Shown here: positions 42,012-53,888 of the stretch, one piece after another | How positions within the stretch are numbered: the first letter of the stretch is position 1 | Layout of the letters: every line of letters starts with the position of its first letter | Assembly (NCBI GenBank): GCA_019054805.1 | Contig: JAHQIY010000003.1 | Coordinates: 5,394,001-5,458,000, forward strand | Direction: 5' to 3' | From: Brachionus manjavacas | Lineage: Eukaryota; Rotifera; Eurotatoria; Ploima; Brachionidae | DNA length: 64,000 bases | Position numbers and translations under genes: made by a program | The notes under the pieces: generated by a model | Database searches by the model: none | What the model was told of the DNA's origin: nothing | The model's input: the letters and a program-made list of their open reading frames with translations, nothing else

Positions 42012-43981
42012 AATACATGTGTAAAAAAATTATTTTTTGAAAATTGCTCTCTTTTTTTAAATTTTACAAATTGTAATAAATTTCTCTTTTAAAATAGTGT
42101 AACAAAATTATCGTGACAAAAGTAACCGGGACGATATTTATAAATAAACAAAAAAAAACAACATGCATGGCAAATTTTAATGAAAAGTCAATAATACATT
42201 TATTTATTTATTATTTTTTAATTTTTAATTATTATTTATGTATTAAGTTTTTTAAAGCTTTTTAAAAAAATTTTTTATAGATAACAAATTAGCAAAAGGT
42301 GAAAACAAAGAAAAGATATTTAAAATACTTAGAATAATTTATTTAAAAAGTTTTAGATGTATTTTTATATTTAATATTCATTCATTAAATGGACTTATTA
42401 ACCCTCTTTTATTATAAAAAAATCTGTATTTAAAAATTTTAAATTTTTCTTTTTTTTTTCAAAAAAGTCGAATATTAAAAAAAATAGCTTCTGGAAGCGT
42501 AGTTTAAACATATTTTGAATTATGTTCATGAGCTTCAAAAATAGTATTGTGAATTCGGGAATTAAAAAAAGGCTAGAACTAATTTTACAAATTTTAACAG
42601 CTGATGCATAAGTTAACTTTTAAACACTATTAATTGACTCTATACAGATTTATACATATGTTTTAATTCAATATCAGAAACCAATGCCAAAGGAATACTA
42701 ATTTTTCAAAATTCAGTAATTGGATCTTTCCTAAAACTGAAACATGATAATCCCTCACATATTAAACACTGAGAGGCTTTTAACAAATATAACTTTCTAG
42801 AGAAAAAATGGTAAATGAATACAAAGTTAGTTTCAAATCAAGAAACATCGAATATCTAACTATATTTATTAATTTCGGCTTCATTTTATTTTTTTCTTGA
42901 ATCGCTCGATTACCAAATACTTACCACTTTTCTAGTCTTATTTCAATTGTTTTTTTTATTTATTTTTAATTTTTTTTATCTGAAGGAGTTTTTGCTTGAA
43001 ACAGATAATCATACAAAATAATAGATTTTATTTTGCAGTGAAAGCCTTTAGCACTTAAGTTTTTGATATCAATTAATTAATGATTGATTAAAAGCCGGCC
43101 ATCACTCGTTTGCACTGAGTCAAAATTTTTTTTAGTGAATTGCGACAGTCGCTTGATATCATTTTTTTTATTTTTGAAAAAATTAAATTAAAAATTATTT
43201 TAAGTGCTCTATAAATAATCTGTTATATGGGTATAGATAAGTTCCATTAACCTCATTTTTGGCATGTATCCGAGGATACTAAACATGTATTTTGTGAATC
43301 AAAAAAATATAAATCTTTTTTGTACTCAAAAATATTTTTTTGGAAAATACATTTATGTATCCCTTGATGTATAAATATATAAATATGTAATATGTATGCT
43401 GAGATATAATATGTATCCCAGGATACATAAATACATTTAGGGATACATGTTGAGAATGCGAATTTGAATAAATAATTTGTTTTTATAAAATTTATTAATA
43501 TCCTATGATACAAAATAGAAATAAAAATAAAAAAAATTCTGGGAAAAAAACACTAATTTAGGAACAGCAAAAACGCAAAAAAAATTATTCTTAATTTTAA
43601 TTAATTTTTTTTGATGGTGTGTATGCCATATGATAAAGCCAAATGGAAAGATAGTGTATCATTTTGAAGTTTTTATTCAATTTTGATGCTCAAAATGATC
43701 AAATTAAAGTTAAATTACGAAATAATTTTTTTTTTCTTATTATAATTAATGTATAGATATATTTTTGAATTTAACATACTTTGTCAAATCTACAAAATTC
43801 AAAAGGTAAACTCTTGAAAAAAATAACTCAATTAAATTTGAATAATTTAGATGGTATGCGCTCTGCAATGTTCATTCTGATATTGCAGTGTTTACCTTTT
43901 AGATTTGACCTATGTGCTAATTCTTTGAATAATTGCATTTTATAAAATAATTAAAAATTGTTTAGTTCATTTTAGCAAAAA
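42012..43981. other. intergenic, no gene seen
   Basis: AT-rich. Bases 42137-42265 are the displaced right half of the duplication at 37925-38060. Around 43258-43455 the motif ATGTATCC-AGGATACAT recurs in both orientations, so the 86-codon frame there is an artefact. Confidence 0.5.
42137..42265 (+). repeat. second copy, right part of the interrupted duplication
   Basis: Matches 37925-38060 with few differences (CAACATGCATGGCAAATTTT against CAACATGTGTAGCAAATTTT). Confidence 0.8.
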
Positions 43982-44188
43982 ATGATCTGCAACGATAGTA
44001 TCTGCAACGGTTCATCGTTTATCAAATATTTTATTTGCAAATATGTGCCCGGAATATTAATTCGCTTAAAATACAATAAATCTCTTCCAGTTGAAAAAGA
44101 TGTTCCAACTGGAAAAAAAAGGAAAAAGAGGAAGACCAAAAAAGGCAACAAAAGCACTTTTAAAGGATTGATATTTTGTTGTACTTAA
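43982..44188 (+). pseudogene. MULE-type C-terminal tail with AT-hook
   Basis: Frame reads SFIKYFICKYVPGILIRLKY then SLPVEKDVPTGKK; a shift of frame at the A run gives GKRGRPKKATKALLKD-stop, an AT-hook tail typical for FLYWCH/MULE transposase ends. The same tail is included in arm 1 of the inverted duplication (about 22100-22186). A relic with one indel at a homopolymer. Confidence 0.55.
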
Positions 44189-44769
44189 ATGCTACAATCC
44201 GAAAATATGGTTTTAAGTTTTAAATTTTTTGGAATTTTTATTGAAATTATTTTTTTTCTTACTTTAAAAATTGTATTTTCTTAATGAAATTTTTTCATTT
44301 TTTTACAAAAAAAAAAAAATTTTAAATTATTGAATAAATGAATAAAATTTACTTTCATGTAATAAAAATTACTGGACGTTTAATTAGTAGTCCTTTTGAA
44401 TTAATGAATAATTTTGGACTAAACTCTTTGTAATTATCCAAAATAAGTCAATCAAATTACTCAAAATAAAACCTGCATTTTTGCTTGATAAAACTTTGGT
44501 TAAATAAAATCATTATTTGAACATGATTAGAATGCCAATTTTTAATCAAAAAAGATACATCACACAATTTACACAACATTTTCAAGCAACAAACAATTGA
44601 TTGATTCTATTAAAATACTTCTTTCGATCATCTGTTAGAATTGTTTATAGATCACTATTCTTTAGATGTAAAAATGTAAACATTGAAATGTAAGAAGAAT
44701 TATTTCTTGAAAAAAATGTGAAGATTCAAATCTGTGTATCTTTTTGAATAAATGATGCATCCAACCATT

Positions 44770-44777
44770 TATAAATA
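44770..44777 (+). promoter_or_regulatory. TATA box of the copy-2 small gene
   Basis: TATAAATA, 49 bp before the ATG at 44826, in a segment conserved with arm 1. Confidence 0.75.
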
Positions 44778-44825
44778 GCTGAGAGGCTTTTGGTGAAACA
44801 AAATATTCACCAAAATCAACAAATA

Positions 44826-45278
44826 ATGACAGACCAAAAGACTTTTTCTACATTAGCCGCTCAAGTGCAAGCAGAGCATTCTATCAAAGAACCAATGTCA
44901 CTTTCTACTTACATGAGATCGTACAAAGATTTGTTTTCGAACAATCCGGCTGTTTCAATTAAACCAGAGGCAGAGCCTTCCCAATCCAAAGAAGAGAAAC
45001 CAGAAGAAAATGCTGTTGAACCACCACTCGATTGTCCATGTCGACTGAATAAATCTGCAGAAGGTGGCGAGAAAAAGGAAGAAATAAATAATGAATTCAA
45101 CTTGGACAATTTGAATGAGTTTTCATTCCAAACAGGCTTTTTTGGGTTTCCATTGAATTATGACCAAAACTTGAATACATTTGATTTTTCAAGTTCATCA
45201 AGTTCATTGTTCAATGCATTTCCGTCGTATTCTCTAGGAAACCAATTTGGCTCTTCTTTTGGCTATGGATTTTTCTAG
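44826..45278 (+). CDS. small DCPC/QFGSSF low-complexity protein, copy 2
   Basis: 150 residues; near-identical to the gene at 21010-21465. DCPC at residues 69-72, QFGSSF at 140-145, C-terminus GYGFF; Glu/Lys-rich middle and Ser/Asn/Phe-rich end. No signal peptide or transmembrane span. Its 3' end faces the 3' end of mARC (tail to tail, about 200 bp apart). The chosen ATG follows a TATA box and short 5'UTR; an in-frame TTG upstream is not a likely start. Motif sharing with the 53889 gene suggests common ancestry. Intermediate-filament-like or matrix roles are possible but unproven. Confidence 0.87.
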   Translation: MTDQKTFSTLAAQVQAEHSIKEPMSLSTYMRSYKDLFSNNPAVSIKPEAEPSQSKEEKPEENAVEPPLDCPCRLNKSAEGGEKKEEINNEFNLDNLNEFSFQTGFFGFPLNYDQNLNTFDFSSSSSSLFNAFPSYSLGNQFGSSFGYGFF

Positions 45279-45480
45279 ATTTGAAAAAATAAGCCTTTAT
45301 CTTTAAATTCAATAAAATAAAATATTTAATTATTATGTAAGATCGATATAAAAATTTCTTTTTATTTTATTTTATTTTATCGAAAGAATGATCTTTCAAA
45401 AGATTAGTTTTCAAATAGGTTGATTTTATTTTAAATGGCAATGCATTTTAAAAGCATTTATATTTGAAAAAAAATTTTAA

Positions 45481-46604
45481 TTAGTCTTGAGTGATTTTAT
45501 CTCCAACTTTAATCATCTTTCCCGGATTATCTATTCCCATATTGATGCCAAACATAGGACTTGTTCCATAGACTTCTTTATTTAATCTAAATCTTTTTGA
45601 ATCAAGAAAACAATTTAAAGGTTAAATAACAGACTTCAAAGGATAAATTACTCTCTTAAAGTTTTAAGAGGTTCTTGATTTTTATCTCTTTCTCCTTTAT
45701 TTTGATCGACCGTTGTAAGCAGACATCTAAATATTAAATGTGACAAAAAATCAAAAAATTATTTAATTACCTAGTGCAATGTTTAATGCAACAAAATTCT
45801 GATTCTCCAATTTTAAATTTGTTCCAATCATCCTAAATTTAAATATATTTTTTTTTCAAAATTAGAAAAAAAATTCTTGAAATAACTTCTGAAAAGGCTG
45901 AATTATTTTTTGAAATAAAATTTGGTCTAAACCGCTTCATTGTCACTTTATTTTCTAATCTTTTGTTCAATTCATCAAGAGAATTCTCGCCAATTAGCAT
46001 AAAAGGACTAAAGTCCTGATAAATTACGACATCACTTTCTCTAGTTGCAGTACTATTTTCTAAATCTTGACATTTTACTGGGGTTGATTTTTCATCAAAA
46101 ACAATCAAATCTAAACCATCAATCTCTAGAAAATTGCTAAGCCATGAACTAACTTCGCCTCCGTAAGCACAACCGTCTACTCTGCATTTCCAAAGTCTTA
46201 AAAAAAATCCTGAATTTTTTATCTCGCGATGAAAAAATATCAAGATGAAAACCTGCAGTTAATTGTATTCTTGTTCCGATTCTCAATTGGAATCTTTAAA
46301 GGATTTTGGTTTGGAGCATTGAATACTAAGAAATCGCCCTCTACACTAGGATTTATAAGAGCCATCTTTGGTATCTGTCTTTGGGTACGAAATGAACCAT
46401 TAGAATCAACTATCATCCATTTTCTAATAATTAATTTCAAATTTTTGTAAATATTTTGAAAATAATCTTTCACCTATCTACAACCAGGCTATTTTCCGGA
46501 TGAGCAAGACCGTATTTTGTAGTCAATGCTTTTTCCAGTTTGATGCCGGACAACGACTTAACCGGATAAAGATATATCTCACTTAAAGTCGCTAACTCTC
46601 TCAT
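45481..46604 (-). CDS. mARC/MOSC-domain molybdenum cofactor protein, six exons
   Basis: Exons (minus): 46474-46604, 46253-46423, 45887-46196, 45771-45832, 45652-45726, 45481-45592; phases agree and give 286 residues. mARC proteins are Moco-dependent reductases of N-hydroxylated compounds, working with cytochrome b5 on the mitochondrial outer membrane. N-terminal MOSC beta-barrel: IYLYPVKSLSGIKL, RKWMIVDSNG, RQIPKMALI. MOSC core: SPFMLIGENSLDELNKRLE, RFRPNFI, DDWNKFKIGE, then CTRCLLTTVDQNKG with the Cys expected to bind Mo, EPLKTLR, YGTSPMFG and the terminal IKVGDKI. Compared with human MARC1 (337 residues) the N-terminal membrane anchor is missing; an upstream exon could exist but I see none. 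Intron 3 uses a weak donor GTTATT. A 3' fragment is duplicated at 19.5 kb. Confidence 0.94.
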
Positions 46605-47149
46605 ATTTTAAAAATTATCAAAAATTTTTTCAAAAATAAATTATGCTATAATTTAAAGTGGAATTTTGTTAATAATTTATTCGCCAAAATAAACAATTTT
46701 TGAATCAAATAAAAATTAAATGACTTGAAAAATTATTTTACCTAAATAAATCAGATGCTTAAGAAATTTTTGAATCTGATTACTTCTGATTACTTTATGT
46801 TAATTTATTTAATATTTAACTTAAATTGAGTTTCAAAAAAATAACAAAAACTTAAATTTCATTTGTAAATACATGTTCAAAAGATAAATAAACTTTTATG
46901 CATAAATTTATAATAAAACATTAAAAAATGTAAAAAAGCATTCCCTTTGTGAAATATTAAATCTGAAAAATTTAAGTTTGATTAAGTGAGTGAATCAAAC
47001 CACTACTTTTCTTAAAAAAATCATCATCATTGTGAACAACCTAGGTCTACAAACGTCCACATTGTCGTTTGATACTTTTTCTTGGTTTAGTAATGAAGTC
47101 TGCGTAAAATAATCGAGCTTTGCTTTTATTCCTGTGACCATAGTTTTAC
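46605..47149. other. 5' flank of mARC, no gene seen
   Basis: AT-rich; no second gene or clear promoter motif recognised. Confidence 0.5.
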
Positions 47150-47500
47150 TTTGACTTTTATAGAACATGATCGTGGATTAGCTCAGGTTTCTGTAGCAGT
47201 CTGTCGCAAAGCTATCGCTGTCAGCTAGATATGTAAGGTAAACCTTACATTTGCCTTGGTTTAAAGTCTTGCCATATAGAGTACCTCTTTAATGAAATCG
47301 AAAGAATCTAATCAGGTGTAATTAAAAGGGAAGTAAGCGTTGACATCCTTATGAAGGCTGATGATATTCTGTTGATCAGCAATAGTGAAAAAGGCGCGAA
47401 AATTGGTGGATGTGACTGAGAGATTTGGTCAAAAGGGCTCGATTAAATTTAACCAGGAAAAAATGGTATGTTGTTCGGAGCGCAGATGTAATGAAATTAA
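47150..47500 (+). mobile_element. degenerate LINE RT fragment
   Basis: Blocks LDIYGKPYICLGLKS-like, VDILMKADDILLISNSEKGA (catalytic ADD) and, in the next frame, KLVDVTERFGQKGSIKFNQE. It resembles the LINE at 49330-51895 (ADDILIF, IKFNPEKT). Truncated at both ends with frame breaks. Confidence 0.7.
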
Positions 47501-48544
47501 AAAACAGTGATTCACGCAAGCAACTGAGTCAAATAATTCTAAAAATATTTATTTGTGATAGCCCATATTTTAAATAAATTTCCTCAAATAGAAGAAACTT
47601 GCTTGTATTTGAGTCAAAAATTTTCCTTTATTTGAGTTATTTTTCTAGAGAATATGTGTCTTGTTTAAAAGAAAATTTATGAATCACCTCTCATGTAAAA
47701 CATGCATTTTTCTAGTTTTTAATAGAAGAAAAAAATAGCTATTAATTTCTTGTAATTGAGTCACATTTTGGGAGTGAAAAATTTTCGAATAGAAGAAATC
47801 CTTTAATGACCGAACTTTCTTCTATTCGAGGAAATACGGTAGTATTCTAAAAAAATTAACACCAAATTAAAAAAAACATATTTAATAGAAAAACCTTTTT
47901 AATAAAAAAAATTTAATAGGACAGGCCCATATCGTCTTTTCTTTGATTAAAGTTTCTTTTGTCTGTAATTAGAGGCAACCCATTGTCGTTTTTGGTCGAT
48001 ATTTTTTTTTCAATTTGATTGAAAATATCCTTTCTGTCTGAATCAAAGCTACATCTACTCTTATGAGAAGCAGTTGAAATCACATGGTGACAATTTTAAT
48101 GCTTTAACCAGTGCAAGCAAGAGCAGTTAATCAACACCAATTATTTTCAGCGTTTTTGACTCGTATTAAACTAAAGATATTAAATTATTATACTATCGGA
48201 ATATTGCCAATCTTGTGAGCTAAGATTTTGATTATAAATTTTACATTTTATTATTTATTAATTTATTTGTTTTCTGTACCGAGCTAAAGCTCCTTTAGAA
48301 TAAGTTAAAAAAAAAATAAAAAAAAAATAAAAAAAAAATAAAAAAAAAAATAAAAAAAAAATAAAATTAAAGTTAATAAAATTAGATAAAAAAAAGAATC
48401 AAAATAGAGTAAATAAGCTAAAAAAATGAAAGTTGAAAAGACGTAAATTTTGTTTTGTAATTTCGCTTTTATCAATATAAAAATAGTAGAACTTGTCAGT
48501 AGCACAGTTTAAGTTGTTTTGTTGAGTAAATTCCACTTGTAAGC
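47501..48544. other. intergenic with repeat-like AT DNA
   Basis: Sequence with recurring AATAGAAGAAA and ATTTGAGTCA motifs at 47515-47840 ends in TTCGAGGAAATACGGTA, which looks like a transposon terminus, but I could not match a second end. No gene. Confidence 0.4.
48307..48365 (+). repeat. A(8-10)T tandem repeat
   Basis: Six units of poly-A plus a single T, unit length 10-11 bp. Confidence 0.9.
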
Positions 48545-48880
48545 TTCAATTAAGTCTGTTTTAGTTGTAATGGAACAATCATGAAAATTCTTTGGTTTAA
48601 ATTTTCAACAGCTTCTGCACTTTTTTTAAATTGGTCTGTTAAAACAACTTTCGATTAATCACTCTTACAATAATCTTTTTTTTTATTTAATTCTTTTTCA
48701 AAGCCTTTTATATAAATTTTTTAATTTTTTTCAAAATTAGGGTTTTTTTTCAATTAAAATTTTTTCTATGGAACGATATTGTGCCAAATTTTCTGCTTCA
48801 TTGATAATGTCTTCGAAATTGTTCTCGAGAAGACTTGCTAAGCTTGACAATTTTTGAATTGAGCAGTCTTTTTTTTTGTG
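48545..48880 (-). pseudogene. broken helical ORF, unassigned
   Basis: Minus frame from 48880: SIQKLSSLASLLENNFEDII, NEAENLAQYRSIEKILIEKK, then stop codons separate further protein-like pieces (GFEKELNKKKDYCKS; KVVLTDQFKKSAEAVENLNQ). It looks like a decayed coiled-coil gene or part of a retroelement ORF. No family named. Confidence 0.3.
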
Positions 48881-49329
48881 CTAACTTATTAATGTAAATA
48901 AAAACAATAATTATATTCGTTACAAAAAACTAGCAAGCAAAAATTGGGAAGATGAGAAATAGTTTCGTATTAATTTTCATTCTAAGGGTATTCTTTACTA
49001 AAACACGGAGTTTCAGTTTTTGAATAAAACACGGATGTTTTTTTATTTGAAATAAAAATTAAAAATTAATTTAACAAAATTTTAGATTAAAAATGTTTTG
49101 TAAAATTACATTATTTTGGGAAAATGATTATTAAAAATTTTTTAAAATTTTTTTGCTTTGGAAAAAAAAATTATGCATAGCCGCATAATTTTTTTTTTAA
49201 ATAAAAGATATCCTGCTTGTAGTTCAAGTAGAATTTCTCTAAGACGCATCAATTTGGATCATCATTTAGTCCCCCAGTTTTTTCCGATAGTTATTGTCTT
49301 TTTAGATTTTTTACAAACAAAAAAAAAAT

Positions 49330-51895
49330 GCTAGACATTATATTCGATTTAACAGATCATATTTCAATAAAAAGAACTTAGATCATGTAAAACAGAATAA
49401 TCAGGTGAAAGAAAAAGACGATAACGAACCGAGTGAAAATGAAGATTGTCGACAAGATGAAAAGAACAGAACAAACAACGAATGACAAGAAAATGGTGAA
49501 AGAGAGATCAGAATAGTGAATTTTAACTGTAAAAATGTAATTACAAACTACTTAAATATTTATGAATTACCAAACTCAAATGATATAATCTTCTTATGTG
49601 AAACCTGGCATTATGAAAATGAAACAGTACTTAAAGAGTTTGAGCTAAAAACAAAAGCATATTTTCGATTTGCAATGGAAAATAAATGTAAAAAACAAAT
49701 CCTGGATTAATAACGTCTTAGCAAAAAAATCTAGGAAGATGAAAATAGATGATGTCACAATATCGAAACCCTGCTACTTGAAATTTAGTGACCACCTACC
49801 GATCTGCACAATACTACATGTATCTTAAAACTTTTTAAAAAAAAGATCGAGCCAAATAAAGATAAAACAAAAGATACAATACCGAAATTAAATTGGAACA
49901 ATATAAACGTGCAAATCAAATATTAAACTTTCTTAGAGAAGAGGCTCATAGAACTGATTAGCTAAAATCTGTTAACGAGAGCAACTCGGAAATGCTACAA
50001 ACAGAATTACTCAATAATGTAGACAGCGAGATGTTAAACACGGCAAGAAAAACTTTTAAAAACATCAATCTAAAAATTAAAACATTTAAAAGAAACTCAT
50101 GGTGGAGAAAGAAATAAAAAAACTTCACCTAAATGTGCTATTTTCTGAATCGTCACAAAAATAGTCATTTTGAAGACCAAAACTCGAATTTCAACTATAA
50201 GATGTTTAAAAAAAACGATTCCGGAGTGTAAAAAAAAAGATAAAAACGAAAAATGATGAAAAAGCATGGATGTTAAATCTTTCATACAAAGATTAGAACA
50301 ATTTTTGGGAGTTAGTACAAAAATACCCTAAAAAAAGTATTAGATAGGATTATCATGTGATATTTGGGAAGCAAGCTTTAAAAAACTCTTCAATAATAAG
50401 ATAATCAAAGAAAATCAACAACATAAAGAATATCTTTACATGACTAAACGTGAGGTTCTTGACTACGAAAAAAATTTAAAGGATAATAAAGACCTATACG
50501 TTATACCAGAAGAAGATATTAAAAATATATTGCAAAATTTAAAAAATGGTAAAAGTGTTGGTTTTAATGATGTAACAAATGAGATGTACAAGTATGGAAG
50601 ATGTGATACTCTAGTTACAATTATCAAGTCAATAATAGAAAAAATAATTCAATTTGGACAAGTCCCCAAATTTTTCAATATAGGAAAAATTATGCCAATT
50701 ATCAAGGACGAAGATATATCAAATGTCATTTCAAACATTTAAGAGAAAATAATGAAAAATCATGTTGACCCAAATGAACAACTAGTTTTTAAGAAAAACA
50801 GTTCGTGTTCACATGCTATATTCACAGTAAAAGAAACAATTGATAAATACAACAAGAAAAAAAAGAGAATATATGGATGCGTCATTGATGCTCGTAAAGC
50901 ATTCGACAAAGTAAATCGAGACATTCTATTCAGAAAACTTATGGACAAAGTGCACTCTCAAATTTGGAGAAGTCTCAGAAACTACTCCTCGAATTCAATT
51001 GCGTTAGTGTTTAAAAAAAGCGAAATAAGTAATTTATTTAAGACAACGATTGGTGTAAAGCAAGGAGGAACATTATCACCAAATCTTTTCTCAATATATT
51101 TAGAGGACCTTATTAGAGAACTAGAGCGAAAAAACCTTGGAACAAGAATACATGAGTATTTTATTTAGGTGGTAATGTAAGCAGATGATATTTTAATATT
51201 TATAACGAGTCTGAAGGAACTTCAAGAAGCACTCAATATTTGCGAAAAATATGGAATACAACAAGAAATAAAATTTAATCCGGAAAAGACACAGTTTATT
51301 GTATTTGGTGATAAAATGAAACTGGGCGATCATAAACCAAGAATATTAAAACAAGAAATAGAGTATGTTAATAAATTAAGATATCTTGGAGATTTTTAAA
51401 CAGAAATAACAACAACAAAGATCAAGTTGAATCAAGGATAAAACCGGCATTTAGATCATTCTCTAGCTTAAGAAACTTACAAACTGACAATAATTATCTG
51501 ACAACTAAAATTAAAAAACACCTCTTCAAATTGTTTGTAAGACTAACATTAACATATGGTTTCGAAAATTACCTCCTTACAAAACAACAAAAAAAAATGC
51601 AAACAACTGAGGCGACAATCATAAAAAAAAGCTTAATCTCAAAAAAACTTCTCGTTCGACGAGTCTGTTTCATGCGCTAGGGCTAGAAAAGATGCAAAAT
51701 AAATTATTGAATGAGAACTTGGCCTTCATCAAAAGAGTTTTAAACAATAACCTAACACTAGGTGTCCCAAGATAAATGGAAGAAAATTCCAAGCAAACAA
51801 AAGAACTAAGTAAAAAATCAATAGTTAAAGAGGTATTTGATTACTTGGAAAAAGAAGAAAAAAGCCTTGAATATTTTAACCAAAAAATTTAATAT
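49330..51895 (+). mobile_element. degenerate LINE of a second type (endonuclease + RT)
   Basis: Endonuclease start NFNCKNVITNYLNIYELPNS with DIIFLCETW at 49516-49710, then KPCYLKFSDHLPICTI retaining the SDH motif. RT in two main frames: 50440-50742 (ILQNLKNGKSVGFNDVTNEM, GKIMPIIKDED) and 50752-51168 (EQLVFKKNSSCSHAIFTVKE, GCVIDARKAFDKVNR, GVKQGGTLSPNLFSIYLEDL). ADDILIF follows across an in-frame stop, then IKFNPEKTQFIVFG and a YGFENYLL thumb/C-terminal part. GVKQGG and SPNLF place it apart from the VPQGSVLGPLLF LINEs; clade not assigned. Many stops; a fossil. Confidence 0.88.
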
Positions 51896-52139
51896 TTTTT
51901 AAAACAAATAAGGCTAAAAATAAACTTAATCGAAAAAACAAAAAATTTTTATTTTTTGAAAATTAATTGTATATTCTATTAATTAATTTTATTTAGAATT
52001 GACACCTAATTTATAGTAGAAGCTATAAAAATTTTACATATCTGGCTTATAACTTATTAAACTAAAAACTCAACTAAACTAAACTTATATCTAATTGAAT
52101 CGATTATTTAAAAAAAAATCGACTAAACTAAATCCAATG
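51896..52139. other. intergenic
   Basis: AT-rich with simple ACTAAACT-like motifs; no gene. Confidence 0.45.
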
Positions 52140-52343
52140 AAAGTGTTTTGCTCAACCCAGAGGATCAAACGCTAAACGACGCTGAATAATTTCCTTTCAA
52201 GCAAATTTTGCGAGACAATTCAAATAAAAGAAAACTCGTTTACGAAATCCCAATCGAATTCGAAAATCTTGAAGAAATAAAAGATAGAATAAGAAGAGTA
52301 GAATTTAAACGGTATTTAAAGGGAAAAAAAGGGCAAAATATAT
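52140..52343 (+). pseudogene. short protein-like relic, unassigned
   Basis: Frame reads ESVLLNPEDQTLNDAE, one stop, then FPFKQILRDNSNKRKLVYEI and NLEEIKDRIRRVEFKRYLKG. Charge pattern and codon content are protein-like. It could be a decayed gene or transposon end. No family recognised. Confidence 0.3.
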
Positions 52344-52489
52344 AAAATAAATTTTAAATTTTACTTTTTACCAATTCCTTAAAAAAATCACTCTAATTAA
52401 CGTAATTTTTGGTTAGAGATGGTTATTTTAAAAATAGTTTAAAAAAAAAAGTTTTAAATTTTCAAACAGACAATTTTTCAAAAATTTTT

Positions 52490-52664
52490 GGCGGTTTTGA
52501 GTTTTACTAAAATTATCGTAATATACTAATAATTTCCTAAATTTTCGTAAAAAACCTCTTTTTCGCTTTTCGGATTTTACGTTAATTTACATGAAATTCA
52601 GTAAAATTTGGTTAATTTACGGTATTTTACGTAATTTTTCGTAAAAATGGGATCTAATCACAGG
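52490..52664 (-). mobile_element. ACGTAA-family MITE end
   Basis: Reverse complement resembles 15303-15445: TTTTTACGAAAAATTACG, then TAAATTAACGTAAAATCCGA. A CAGG-TA-like terminus lies at 52661-52666. The opposite end is unclear. Confidence 0.55.
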
Positions 52665-53888
52665 TAGGTACTTGCTGGTTTGAGTTAAAAAATTTATATT
52701 GTTGTCACATGATGGCTTGCTCATATAGATTAAATAATTATTTCTTGTAAATTTTTCTTTTATTTGCTAATATTAAATTTTTTTTAAAAAAGGTAAATTT
52801 TAGCAATTTTTCAATGGATATTTCATTGAACAAGAAACCAAAAAAGGGACCTAAAAAAAAATAGACTTTCCTTACAGAAACAATCGGCTGATTGTGTCCA
52901 ATTGACTGAAAATGTAATACAGGAATCTGATGATGAATCAAGTGAAATGGAGTTAAAAACTCTTCAAAAAAAGCGAAATTTTCAGAAAATACTGTAACTT
53001 CTAATAAATTATATGTAAAATGCAACGCCTTAATGAAAAAGAAAAAAGCTTATTATTGTCCGAACGGTTGCACACCAAAAAAATGATTTTATACAAATTT
53101 CATTTTTTTATTAATTAATTAAATTTTTTTTTGTTAATTTTAACAACAAAAATCTCGGCTTATCTTTTTTTTGTGTAAAAATTTATTTTGTTTATTTTAA
53201 TTATGTTTTGTTTGATTTAATAAATTATTTCTGGCTGAAAAAATTTGTTTATTTTTTATTAAATTTATTAAATTTGTTAGGACTTAATTTAATAAAAATA
53301 TTAGCCGATTTAATGAAGATAATCAATTATTAAAAATACTATTTTTTTCCTTCACGTAAAGGTTCAAATTTAATATTCGATTTTGCTTTAAAAATTTTCC
53401 TGATATCCGAAATTTAAAATTTTAAGCCTGAGTGAATTTATAAAATAAAAAGATCACATGCGTCTTTTGAATAGTGATCCTTTTTTTTTTGAATAACTAA
53501 CAATTTTTTTTTTAATTTCCTACACATTAAAACCCCGAATTCTTTTTTTCTAAATCTAGATATTTTAATTTAAATTAGTGAATTAGCCAAAAAACGATAA
53601 CTTGCTTCTCAACTTTCACTAACAAATAAAATTATTGATCTATTGAATAAAGATGTTTTTTTTTAACATACTCAATTAATTGGAAATTGAAACTATTCAC
53701 TAAATTGAACAATTTATTCATTCTTTGCAAATTTTTGAATAATAAAAATTCTAGACATTTAAGTGGAAAATTAATTAAATGTAGATATAAAAAAAAATTG
53801 ATGAAGCATCAATTTATTTGAATATTTAAAGCCAGTAAAGAAGCATTAAATTAATTTCAAACGTGATAAGAAAAATAATCAATTAAAT
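52665..53888. other. intergenic / 5' flank of the 53.9 kb gene
   Basis: A short decayed frame at about 52815-52995 (QLTENVIQESDDESSEMELK) is protein-like but cannot be assigned. No other gene. A weak TATA-like TATTTAAAG sits at 53823, 66 bp before the ATG. Confidence 0.45.

Larger units (their letters stand above)
44100..45770. repeat. inverted segmental duplication, arm 2 (source copy)
   Basis: Reverse complement of 19535-22186 without the LINE. One end lies inside the MULE tail (ATGTTCC at 44100), the other in the mARC intron 4 at about 45770. Confidence 0.92.

Noticed and set aside
43253-43513. 86-codon minus frame with repeated cysteines
   Set aside because: Arises from recurring ATGTATCC/GGATACAT motifs in both orientations.
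48305-48505. Phe-rich frame
   Set aside because: Translation of an A(n)T tandem repeat.
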